DNA from: Chitinophagaceae bacterium
Lineage (GTDB): Bacteria > Bacteroidota > Bacteroidia > Chitinophagales > Chitinophagaceae
DNA length: 39,913 nt
Reading direction: 5' to 3'
NCBI GenBank assembly: GCA_004299085.1
Contig: SCQV01000062.1
Location: forward strand, 1 to 39,913
Position numbers and translations under genes: made by a program. Shown here piece after piece: positions 8,434 to 16,109 of this stretch. Position 1 is the stretch's first letter, and the number at the start of each line of letters is the position of its first letter. The notes below the pieces were generated by a model. It made no database searches. It was not told the DNA's origin and saw nothing but the letters and a program-made list of their open reading frames with translations.

Positions 8434-9213
8434 TTACCATATTGTCCAGCCCCCATCCACAAAAATATTTTGTCCGGTAATATAACCCGCCGCATCAGTC
8501 AGGAGGAAAGTAACTGCTCCGGCTACTTCTTCGGGCTTGCCTACTCGCCCCATCGGAACTTTTTGCTCTAATCTGCTTACAAACGCAGCTTCTTTTTTCT
8601 GTACCGTAGGATGAGGAAAAGGCCCTGGCGAAATACAATTGCAACGAATACCTTTCTTTGCCCAATGCACTGCCAGGTATTTTGTCATCTGCACAATACC
8701 GGCTTTACCCACTCCATATTCGATAGGATTGACATTCATAGGAAGTTCATAAACCCGGGGATCGGGGGATACGGAACCGTACATACTGGAAAATAAAACG
8801 ATATTCCCTCTGTCCATTTTCTCCATTTCTGTCCCTACTCTTCTTGCCAATAAAAACGTAGCGGTCAGTCCATTATGGTTCACCTCATCAAAATCTTTAC
8901 CGGTCAGATATTCAAAATGTTTGTGAGTAGATCCGAAAGTTAAAATAACAAGCCCGTGAGGTACTCCTCTTTCCTTTATTTTTGAATCTACAAAGTAGTT
9001 CATTTCTTCTTCGTCGCGGACATCCAGCGTTGCAGCAGTCAGATGATCATTATTTAATGACGCTGCAAATTGTTGGGCTTGATTTTCCAAATCCACACAA
9101 AGTACCTGAGCGCCAGAATCCAATAATAGTTTTACCGTTGCCTGCCCCAAATATCCAGCTCCGCCAATAACCCAAATGTCTTTGCCTTCAAGGCTAAAAA
9201 TGTCAGAAGTCAT
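8434..9213 (-). CDS. SDR family oxidoreductase (catalytic residues intact)
   Basis: Short-chain dehydrogenase of 259 aa. It has GGAGYLG (17-23) as the nucleotide-binding turn, Ser142/143, and Tyr166 with Lys170 (YGVGK), so it should be active. The NNAG stretch is replaced by LTFGST. The extended loop with [10 protein letters not shown] before the catalytic Tyr resembles SDRs found in carbohydrate and cell-surface sugar clusters. It lies between two other SDR genes, after a 168-bp gap that holds an inverted repeat. The likely role is redox at a hydroxyl/keto position of the imported sugar acid; I cannot name the substrate. Confidence 0.88.
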   Translation of the reverse strand: MTSDIFSLEGKDIWVIGGAGYLGQATVKLLLDSGAQVLCVDLENQAQQFAASLNNDHLTAATLDVRDEEEMNYFVDSKIKERGVPHGLVILTFGSTHKHFEYLTGKDFDEVNHNGLTATFLLARRVGTEMEKMDRGNIVLFSSMYGSVSPDPRVYELPMNVNPIEYGVGKAGIVQMTKYLAVHWAKKGIRCNCISPGPFPHPTVQKKEAAFVSRLEQKVPMGRVGKPEEVAGAVTFLLTDAAGYITGQNIFVDGGWTIW

Positions 9214-9256
9214 GATTTATAATTCAATACCATTTAGTTAAGCGATCTAAGAATAT

Positions 9257-9316
9257 TGATTAACGATTTTTGATTTTAGAAGTACTGCCAGATCATAAAT
9301 CTTTAATCGTTAATCA
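9257..9316. repeat. 12-bp inverted repeat in an operon gap
   Basis: TGATTAACGATT (9257-9268) and its exact reverse complement AATCGTTAATCA (9305-9316) are separated by 36 nt inside the 168-bp space between two SDR genes. The same space is bounded by an 11-bp direct repeat GATTTATAATT at 9214-9224 and 9361-9371. A third copy of TGATTAACGATT lies at 18606-18617, near PEP synthase. It could be an mRNA hairpin, an operator or a small dispersed repeat. Confidence 0.65.
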
Positions 9317-9381
9317 GCACTCTGAAATCAATTAATTTCAAAATATTATTAAACGATATTGATTTATAATTGACAAATAAT

Positions 9382-10158
9382 CTACGCATTTAATCCACCG
9401 TCCATTAATATATTTTCTCCATTGATGTATTCACCTGCTTTAGAAGCCAATAATACAATTAATCCTTTAATATCATCATTATTAGCCATTCTTCGTAAGG
9501 GTACTTTTTTGCAATAATTTTCTAAAAATCGCTCCGGCTGATGATTAAACAAACCTCCGGGACTGATACAATTCACCCGGATATTTTTACCGGCATATAT
9601 TCTGGCCAGATAACGCGTCAAATTGATAAGCCCCGCATTATGAAAAAAATAATCAGGAGCCGGATTTCCCATGTTTGTTCCTTCATAATTGGAAAGGTCG
9701 GGACCAAACATGCCCATCATAGAGGCGATATTAATAATGCTACCCCCCCCTGATTTTTCGATCAAGTCAATCATTTCGCGCAAAATATCCATCATTCCCG
9801 TAGCATTTGTTTCCATAGACTTTGCGAAATCTCCAATAGGTGCATTATAATCTTTCATAGGCCTGGAAACTGCATTGTTGACAAATACATCCAGTCTGCC
9901 AAATTGCGTGATAATATTATTTTTTAATGAAATAACAGACGCATGTACTCCCTGATCCACCTGTAAAGCATGCACATTGAGGTTTCTGTGATGAAACTCT
10001 TCAGCAACGTTATTTACATGGTCCATATTCCGGGAAGCAATAATCACAGTAGCACCCGCCTCTGCCAGCCCTTCAGCAATACATCTTCCATATTTACCGG
10101 CACCCCCTGTTACCAGGGAGATTTTGCCTGTTAAATCAAATAAGTCTTTTACATTCAT
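9382..10158 (-). CDS. SDR family protein with YxxxN in place of YxxxK
   Basis: Short-chain dehydrogenase fold of 258 aa. It keeps the cofactor motif TGGAGKYG (17-24), NNAV (94-97), Ser146 and Tyr170. The catalytic lysine four residues after the Tyr is replaced: the stretch reads YFFHNAG, with Asn174 coded by AAT (minus strand of 9637-9639). The ending NGENILMDGGLNA is normal, so the protein is full length. Without the lysine, normal SDR catalysis should be weak or absent; it may be a pseudoenzyme partner or a recent mutation. The start overlaps the stop of the Gfo/Idh/MocA gene as ATGA (10155-10158), implying translational coupling. A run of eight G on the coding strand (9743-9750) encodes its Gly-Gly-Gly. 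Confidence 0.88.
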   Translation of the reverse strand: MNVKDLFDLTGKISLVTGGAGKYGRCIAEGLAEAGATVIIASRNMDHVNNVAEEFHHRNLNVHALQVDQGVHASVISLKNNIITQFGRLDVFVNNAVSRPMKDYNAPIGDFAKSMETNATGMMDILREMIDLIEKSGGGSIINIASMMGMFGPDLSNYEGTNMGNPAPDYFFHNAGLINLTRYLARIYAGKNIRVNCISPGGLFNHQPERFLENYCKKVPLRRMANNDDIKGLIVLLASKAGEYINGENILMDGGLNA

Positions 10159-11078
10159 GTTAAAAGATTGATTGTTTTACCGCCTTGTACCCGGCTCTCT
10201 TCCGCCCCGATCAATGTCCTGATAATTTGTTCCGTCTTACTGAAAGCAACACGAGGTTTACCTTCCTGAACGGAACGAATGAATTCAATGATGGTATCCC
10301 TAAAACTGGAATATGAATTTTTAATTTGGATCAACTGCCAGTTATCCTGTCCGAACAGAGATAGCTGGAAAGTGGGAGAGATATCCATGAATAAATTCAA
10401 TACTACCGGCAATCCGTTTTCAAATTCGACACGTACAATGTCCTGCTTAGCCTGGCCTACGTTAATCACTTTCACCGGTTTAGGATCATCCAATATAGAG
10501 AAAATTGCCTCCAGCATGTGAACACCATATTTAATCCAATCCTTTTTCCCGACAGCAGTGATCAATTTCAGATTACCTAATGATTTTATTCCCGCTTTTG
10601 CTGAACGACATTCACTGGCATAACGCATAGAAGAGCAGGACATCACAAATCTTCCTTTGGCTATTTCATTAGAAAAATAATCAAGATCTTTTTTCGTAGC
10701 ACATAAGGGCTTATCAATAAACAAGGGAATACCCGCATCTATAATAGGCTTTGCCATAGCAACATGGTTTTCCGGGTCGTCCCGGGAAAGAAGGACAGCA
10801 TCCACTTTACCCATCATGTCTTTCAAACTATCCGAAATATTTTTTATTCCGGCAGTCCGCGCTATTTGCTCAGATATTTCCATGCTTTGAGACCACACAT
10901 TCGTTACTTTTGCCTGGGGCAGGCCAAGTGTATCTTTATTGGCTTCCAGGTAATCTGCCACAGCAGGATATCCCATCCGTGAAATTTCTTCCCCATCAAA
11001 CGCTCCATTGATAATAGCAGACCAGGAAGAAGGATGTGCATTTCCGGGACTCATTCCTATAATACCTAATTTTATCAT
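10155..11078 (-). CDS. Gfo/Idh/MocA family oxidoreductase
   Basis: NAD(P)-dependent sugar oxidoreductase fold of 307 aa. The N-terminal Rossmann domain starts MIKLGIIGMSPGNAHP. The D-K-P motif at 122-124 replaces the more common E-K-P but keeps the essential Lys123. The second-domain stretch WIKYGVHMLEAI contains the conserved His187. Members usually oxidise or reduce a hydroxyl of a sugar, inositol or sugar nucleotide. It overlaps the next SDR gene by 4 bp (TGA/ATG) and follows the aldo/keto reductase gene by 21 bp. The overlap suggests the two proteins are made in step and may act on the same intermediate. Confidence 0.88.
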   Translation of the reverse strand: MIKLGIIGMSPGNAHPSSWSAIINGAFDGEEISRMGYPAVADYLEANKDTLGLPQAKVTNVWSQSMEISEQIARTAGIKNISDSLKDMMGKVDAVLLSRDDPENHVAMAKPIIDAGIPLFIDKPLCATKKDLDYFSNEIAKGRFVMSCSSMRYASECRSAKAGIKSLGNLKLITAVGKKDWIKYGVHMLEAIFSILDDPKPVKVINVGQAKQDIVRVEFENGLPVVLNLFMDISPTFQLSLFGQDNWQLIQIKNSYSSFRDTIIEFIRSVQEGKPRVAFSKTEQIIRTLIGAEESRVQGGKTINLLT

Positions 11079-11099
11079 ATCGTTTTTATTTTATTATTT

Positions 11100-12059
11100 C
11101 TATTTTAACCAACCCATTTTATCCCAATATGGTAAATTCAAAAAGGAAGGATCCGGGTATGCCAATTTTTCTGCCTGTGCTAATTCTTTCACATTTAAAT
11201 AATTTCCATCTGCCACTTCCAGTGACCTTTGCAAATATTTCATTCTATCTATTCCTACTAAGACGGATGACACCTCTTTGAAGGATAATGCAAATTTGGT
11301 TGCAAGAGCCATTAAATCAGGAATATTTTTATTTAATAGCCGGTGATAAACATTTAGGTGTTTTTCTACATCTTTTAATGCAGGATGCAAATCCCTTCCT
11401 CTGGAACTTAATATCCCTTTAAATAGAACCGATCTAACCACAAGGCCCACGCCCTTTTGTGAAGCCAGATCAAATAATTTTCCCTGTCTTTGATCCAAAA
11501 GATTAAAAGGCAGTTGGATAATATCCCAAAGACCAGTTTCTAACGCTATTTTTGTTTCTTCGAGCAGATAAGTTGAGGTACCTGTAGCACGAATGATACC
11601 GGAAGATTTAAGCTCTGAGAAAATATCTGTCACGTTAGCGTTCGCCAAGATATTGTTTCCGGAATGGTGCAACATGAAAATATCTATATAATCAGTTTGT
11701 AACTCTTTCAAACTTTCATAAAGCGAACCTTCAATGACTTTCTTAAGTTGGTTTTTATTGGACAGTATTTCTTTATCCAAAGGCAGGGGGACACATTTCG
11801 TATTTATAATTATATCCTTACGGACTTTTTTAAAGGCCTTTCCCATAATCAGTTCACTTTTCCCATACGAGCGAGCCGTATCAAAAAAGTTAATGCCCAT
11901 ATCTACGGCTTTGCGCAATAAGCTTACTGCATCTATCTCTGAAAGCATATCTTTTTCACTGGACACCCCTATTCCATACGGAAGCCCTATTTCCACGCCT
12001 CCGAAAGCAATTTCAGATACCTCTAATCCTGTTCTTCCTAATTTTCTTCTCTGCATCAT
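11100..12059 (-). CDS. Aldo/keto reductase family protein
   Basis: A 319-aa (beta/alpha)8 NADPH-dependent reductase. The catalytic tetrad is visible as Asp60, Tyr65 (FDTARSYG), Lys88 (INTKC) and His131/132 (MLHHS). The N-terminal RRKLGRTGLEVSEIAFG is typical of the bacterial L-galactose dehydrogenase/AKR-like group. It lies 7 bp after the SGNH hydrolase gene and 21 bp before the Gfo/Idh/MocA gene, so it is an operon member. It probably handles an aldose or 2-keto sugar intermediate. Confidence 0.9.
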   Translation of the reverse strand: MMQRRKLGRTGLEVSEIAFGGVEIGLPYGIGVSSEKDMLSEIDAVSLLRKAVDMGINFFDTARSYGKSELIMGKAFKKVRKDIIINTKCVPLPLDKEILSNKNQLKKVIEGSLYESLKELQTDYIDIFMLHHSGNNILANANVTDIFSELKSSGIIRATGTSTYLLEETKIALETGLWDIIQLPFNLLDQRQGKLFDLASQKGVGLVVRSVLFKGILSSRGRDLHPALKDVEKHLNVYHRLLNKNIPDLMALATKFALSFKEVSSVLVGIDRMKYLQRSLEVADGNYLNVKELAQAEKLAYPDPSFLNLPYWDKMGWLK

Positions 12060-12066
12060 ACGAAGA

Positions 12067-12765
12067 TCAATTTAAATAATGTCTGTCTTTTAAAAACTTT
12101 ATCCACTCTGCATATCCTTTCTGAGTTAAATGCACCCCATCCCAAGTATAATCTTTTATTAAATTTCCCGATGTATCTGCAAAATGTGGATATAAATTTA
12201 TAAATGTCACATCCTTTTTAGCGGCTATTTTCTTCAAGCCTGCGTTTATTTTTAAAATATCTTTCTCCCTATGGTAATAACCCGGTAACTTATGAAAAGA
12301 GGCATTGGTAGGCAACAGTGTCTGGAAAAATATCATAGTAGAGGGGGAGCCTTCGTGGATTCCGTCAATGATCCTTTCATAATTTTTCAAGATAACACTA
12401 TCAGGAATATGATGGGCAATATCGTTGATCCCTATCAGGATAAATATCTTAGAAGGTTTCCCGCTCATTGCTTCTTTTAAGCGTTGTAATACGCCAAACG
12501 TAATATCCCCCGGAATGCCCTGATTCTTAATATGCCAGCTTTTAAGACGCTCTTTCCAGTCTCCCCAGAAAGTGATGCTGTTACCCAGAAACACCACATC
12601 TTTTTTACCGGGAGGAAAAGATTGAAAACGTTCAACCAGCATATTATAAACTTCAGGACGGTAAGTACTGTCCCAGGGAATTTTGCTTTGTGATAATGCA
12701 TTAACTGAATGCACAAGGCAAAACGTTATACACAATAAAAATATCTTATGAAAAGCTTTAATCAT
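12067..12765 (-). CDS. Secreted SGNH/GDSL-type esterase
   Basis: A 232-aa SGNH hydrolase with an N-terminal signal peptide (about residues 1-24, ending near VNALS). Block I is FLGNSITFWGDW with Ser63. The block II Gly is in QGIPGDIT, the block III Asn114 is in IGINDIAHH, and block V is DGVH with Asp209 and His212. It should therefore be a working serine esterase. Secreted SGNH enzymes in polysaccharide loci often remove acetyl or other acyl esters from sugars before the glycosidases act. It lies 22 bp after the HpcH/HpaI aldolase gene. Confidence 0.9.
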   Translation of the reverse strand: MIKAFHKIFLLCITFCLVHSVNALSQSKIPWDSTYRPEVYNMLVERFQSFPPGKKDVVFLGNSITFWGDWKERLKSWHIKNQGIPGDITFGVLQRLKEAMSGKPSKIFILIGINDIAHHIPDSVILKNYERIIDGIHEGSPSTMIFFQTLLPTNASFHKLPGYYHREKDILKINAGLKKIAAKKDVTFINLYPHFADTSGNLIKDYTWDGVHLTQKGYAEWIKFLKDRHYLN

Positions 12766-12787
12766 CCTCTTAACTTACTGGTGAATC

Positions 12788-13588
12788 TTATTCCATGTAT
12801 GATTTCCCATCCTTATTCGAAGATGGGTTAAAGGCCTTCAGCAGATCACGATAATAATGTTGTAAGCCCACTACATCTGCTCCCACACTCACGAACTGAT
12901 AACCCATATCCAATAATTCTTTTAAATTAGCCGGCGAACCAACGGTTCCTGCAAACTTTCCATATTTTTTGGCAACCGCTGCAACCCGCATTCTCGTTTT
13001 TATTATTTCAGGATGATCCCATTGGCCAGGCGCCCCTATCCCCTGACTAAAATCACCGGGTCCGAAAAACAGCATATCAAAACCATCTAAAGCGGCAATA
13101 GCATCCAGTTCTGGAAGCGGCTCGGGGTCTTCTATTTGCAAGACAATAAACCTTTGCTCATTGGCTTGCTTTAAATAATCATTAAAATCCAAAGCTGTAT
13201 AAGCACCATCCGCATTCCCTCCGTCAACCGGACGCCTTCCTACCGGATGAAACCGCGTCATGCGAACTATTGATTTCGTATCTTCCAGACTCATGATGTG
13301 TGGAACCATGATGCCTGTTGCATCCAATTCCAATGGCTTGATATAATCGCTGTATCCGCCTCTGGATACGCGTACAATCACATCAGTATCATGAGCTTTG
13401 GTGGCCCAAACGTTAGCTTCCACCACAGACCAGTCCTGCCCGATATGCTCCTGGTCAATCCATACACAATCAAACCCTGCAATAGAGGCTATTTCAGCGA
13501 CTCTTGGATCTGCAAGGTTAATTTTTATGCAACTGGCAGTTTGGCCAGCTCTTAATTTTTGTAAGACTTTACTTTTTCGCATTTCCAT
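12788..13588 (-). CDS. HpcH/HpaI-family class II aldolase
   Basis: Metal-dependent aldolase of 266 aa, in the family of 2-keto-3-deoxy-L-rhamnonate and 4-hydroxy-2-oxoheptanedioate aldolases, which cleave 2-keto-3-deoxy acids to pyruvate and an aldehyde. Visible residues are the IDQEH motif with Glu47 and His48 as general base, Arg73 for the pyruvate carboxylate, GRRP (117-120), and the metal ligands Glu153 and Asp179 in FFGPGDFSQGIG. No signal peptide, so cytoplasmic. It points to a 2-keto-3-deoxy sugar acid as an intermediate of the locus and fits well with the PEP synthase gene further upstream. The gene just upstream is separated by a 113-bp gap filled with a palindromic repeat. Confidence 0.9.
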   Translation of the reverse strand: MEMRKSKVLQKLRAGQTASCIKINLADPRVAEIASIAGFDCVWIDQEHIGQDWSVVEANVWATKAHDTDVIVRVSRGGYSDYIKPLELDATGIMVPHIMSLEDTKSIVRMTRFHPVGRRPVDGGNADGAYTALDFNDYLKQANEQRFIVLQIEDPEPLPELDAIAALDGFDMLFFGPGDFSQGIGAPGQWDHPEIIKTRMRVAAVAKKYGKFAGTVGSPANLKELLDMGYQFVSVGADVVGLQHYYRDLLKAFNPSSNKDGKSYME

Positions 13589-13604
13589 ACGGAATTATAT
13601 TTAG

Positions 13605-13699
13605 GTTATCTCTAAAAACTACCTTCACTTTGTGTCCTTTGTGCATTCTTTGTGGACTTTGTGGTAAAAAAACATAAAAAATACCTTTTTAGAGATGCC
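13605..13699. repeat. Palindromic intergenic element with CTTTGTG repeats
   Basis: An exact 11-bp inverted repeat, ATCTCTAAAAA (13608-13618) and TTTTTAGAGAT (13686-13696), brackets a run of degenerate CTTTGTG units (about 13626-13665). It fills the gap between the HEAT-like protein gene and the aldolase gene. Two other intergenic spaces (31560-31689 and 32928-33021) carry the same CTTTGTG/CACAAAG core, so it looks like a dispersed element. Confidence 0.65.
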
Positions 13700-13701
13700 T
13701 T

Positions 13702-14676
13702 TTAGTTTCTTTTCCCAATTTCAAGTATTGCATACGCAGCAGCAGCGCTTACGTCTGCATTATCTGCTTCTGCCGGAAGCGGATTTTTATTGTCCAACAT
13801 AGAAATCAATACCGGCAAATCATTTTCATTTCCTTTTTCGGCAAGCGCAGCAGCCATTTCAGTCCTGATTCCTGCCTTGGGAGAATGCTGCTCCGTTAAA
13901 AGTTCCTTTTTTATTTGATTATATATTTTTGATTGAATAGAATCTTTAGGAGTCAGCATAAAAGCGGCGCTCAATAAATACACTTTGGGTGAACTATTCA
14001 CCGGTTCAGACAAAGCATGGTTCACAAGCATTTTCCATTCCTCAGCATTTATCCCGCCTATATGCCTGAGTATATAGGCAGCCAATGTCGTTTGTAAAGT
14101 ATCAGATTGATTTGACTGTATGACATCCAGTACTTTATGGCGGCACTCGTTCAGGGAATCTTTTCCTGAAACAGATGCTGCCCAAAGAGAATATAAAGAA
14201 AGAGATGTGCCGGAGCTTTCAATGGCCCTTCTGGTAATATCAGGATATTGAGCGGAAGGTGAGATACCCAACTTTGCCAGCGTTTCAGCAGCATTTATCC
14301 GGTCTGTTGCATGGGTGTCTGCGAAAACATTCATAATTTTCCCAATCCAGGCCGCTTTCTCCTTAGCATTGCTGTCTGCCTGGGCAAGCACCCTCCAAAT
14401 TCCAATTCGATAAGGCTTGGCTGAATCAAATTGCTGTTCCTCTTTCATAAATGTTTCCCGTACACCCTCAGGATGCCCCGACCATAGTAAATATTCCGCT
14501 GCATGTACTTTTACAAATTTCGACTGTGTATTCATTACCTCCCTTAGTTTCTGAATACATTGATCCTTTAATGAATCTGAGACCATACTATTTCTTTTAG
14601 AAACCGTGTTAAAACCTGTCAAAAGATAAACAAAGTAAAAGCCAATAAGGACTAATATATGATTATATTTTGCCAT
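13702..14676 (-). CDS. HEAT-repeat-like alpha-helical protein, membrane-anchored or secreted
   Basis: A 324-aa protein of unknown function. Residues 7-22 form one hydrophobic segment (signal peptide or anchor). The rest is helical repeats of HEAT/PBS-lyase type: for example VHAAEYLLWSGHPEG, INAAETLAKLGI, RTEMAAALAEKGNENDLPVLISML and SAAAAYAILEIGKR each follow the A-A-x-x-L-x-x-x-G pattern. Such proteins usually bind partners and are not enzymes; in Bacteroidetes this kind of domain is often found with secreted sulfatases. The gene starts 5 bp after the MFS transporter gene and so is strongly co-expressed with it. No catalytic motif is seen. Confidence 0.75.
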   Translation of the reverse strand: MAKYNHILVLIGFYFVYLLTGFNTVSKRNSMVSDSLKDQCIQKLREVMNTQSKFVKVHAAEYLLWSGHPEGVRETFMKEEQQFDSAKPYRIGIWRVLAQADSNAKEKAAWIGKIMNVFADTHATDRINAAETLAKLGISPSAQYPDITRRAIESSGTSLSLYSLWAASVSGKDSLNECRHKVLDVIQSNQSDTLQTTLAAYILRHIGGINAEEWKMLVNHALSEPVNSSPKVYLLSAAFMLTPKDSIQSKIYNQIKKELLTEQHSPKAGIRTEMAAALAEKGNENDLPVLISMLDNKNPLPAEADNADVSAAAAYAILEIGKRN

Positions 14677-14681
14677 TGTTC

Positions 14682-15953
14682 TTAATTATTTTTCACGTTT
14701 GGATCAGTTTTTACCAAATATAAAAGTAATGCAGCAATTAGCAAGAGAATAGCAGAAAACCGGAACACGTTCCCCATATTGAAGTGATCGTCCCGTAATA
14801 TACCACCAATGTATATACCTATTCCGCCTATCACGGTGGCAAAAAAATTCAGGATGCCATATCCTGTTGCGCGATACTTTGGATCTGCTACCATGCACAA
14901 AACCGGCATCAAATTGGCATCGCTGCAAGTGCGCATCATTGAATATACCACAAAAAGTATAATAGCCAAAAACAGCACGGAAGTGCTGCCTGCTATGAAA
15001 ATACCAACGGCTGCTATGCATAGTGCTATAGCCGGAAGTAATATTCTTCCTCTCGGATTGGTTTTGCTCCAGCGATCTGATAAATGTCCTCCTACAAGTA
15101 AACCGATAATGGCTGCCGGATAAAGATAGGCAGTAGCATATAAGCCCGCCTTTCCCTGTGACAGATTAAAATGGGCATGATAATAAGTAGGCAGCCATCC
15201 CATGATCATCCAGCTGACAACCCCTAACAATCCCCAAAAAATAAATATTAGAATAAAAGATTTATTACTGAATAATCCACCAAATCCTTTAAATAAATCC
15301 ACCTTACTTTCTTTATTCTCAACAGGGATGATTTTTTTATCCTCCGGCACATCATGCAGTGTAAAAGCAAGTATTATAAAATAAATCACTCCTATAATAC
15401 CGAAAATATGAAATGCAAGATTCCAACTATGATTTTCGGCAATCCACCCTCCTAGGAAGCCCAGGCTGGAACCAACCATCATACCTACAATATTGATCGC
15501 CGTAGCAAGCGAACGGGTTGATCCCCTATGATAATCCATGATGAGCGCGAGGGATGCTGGAATATAGGCGGCTTCGCTAATACCCATTAACGCTCTGGTG
15601 ACCAGTAACTGTCCAAAAGTCGTGGCAAATCCTGTAAGCGAAGTGACTACCGACCACACAATCAGGCTCCCAATAATTACTTTGCTACGATTGTACCGGT
15701 CGGCAAGGAAGCCGGCTAACGGGCTTAATATTCCATAGACCCACAAAAAAACAGAAGTCAGCAGGCCAAATTGCGTGTCTGTCATAGGTATGGCGTGTAC
15801 AATAGATCCATGCATGGTAACAATCGTTGTACGATCCAGATAATTTAGGGTACCCACGAAAAAAAGTAAAGCGACTACCACCCACGCACCGGGGAGCCTG
15901 TCTTTCTTAATGGATTGTTTTGATGAACTATAGATTGTTGAAGTCGTTGACAT
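14682..15953 (-). CDS. MFS transporter, sugar-acid (anion:cation symporter) type
   Basis: A 423-aa major facilitator with about 12 membrane segments and a short cytoplasmic linker (about 205-220) in the middle. The signature between helices 2 and 3 reads GFLADRYNRSKVI. NYLDRTTIV in helix 1 and the overall pattern recall the anion:cation symporter family, which moves hexuronates, phthalate and other organic acids. It is therefore the likely inner-membrane importer of an acidic product. It is the first gene of the run down to the alcohol dehydrogenase, 5 bp before the HEAT-like gene. The 156-bp gap upstream holds a possible terminator of PEP synthase and no exact TAnnTTTG motif. Confidence 0.92.
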   Translation of the reverse strand: MSTTSTIYSSSKQSIKKDRLPGAWVVVALLFFVGTLNYLDRTTIVTMHGSIVHAIPMTDTQFGLLTSVFLWVYGILSPLAGFLADRYNRSKVIIGSLIVWSVVTSLTGFATTFGQLLVTRALMGISEAAYIPASLALIMDYHRGSTRSLATAINIVGMMVGSSLGFLGGWIAENHSWNLAFHIFGIIGVIYFIILAFTLHDVPEDKKIIPVENKESKVDLFKGFGGLFSNKSFILIFIFWGLLGVVSWMIMGWLPTYYHAHFNLSQGKAGLYATAYLYPAAIIGLLVGGHLSDRWSKTNPRGRILLPAIALCIAAVGIFIAGSTSVLFLAIILFVVYSMMRTCSDANLMPVLCMVADPKYRATGYGILNFFATVIGGIGIYIGGILRDDHFNMGNVFRFSAILLLIAALLLYLVKTDPNVKNN

Positions 15954-16071
15954 GCTTTTTCATCTGATTTTTTATTTACCATATTTTAGATGGCACCTTA
16001 TAAGGGTATCAATTCATAACCAAAATAATACTATCTTTTATTACTCCAATTTATAATAAATAGTTCTCTTT

Positions 16072-16100
16072 AAAATAAAAAGGCTGCTTATTGGGCAGGT
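16072..16100 (-). terminator. Possible weak terminator after PEP synthase
   Basis: On the minus strand, about 12 bp after the PEP synthase stop, CTGC and GCAG form a 4-bp stem with a 7-nt loop (16084-16098), followed by CCTTTTTATTTT. The stem is short, so this is a weak call. If real, it would separate the PEP synthase transcript from the MFS operon. Confidence 0.3.
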
Positions 16101-16109
16101 TCTTACCCC

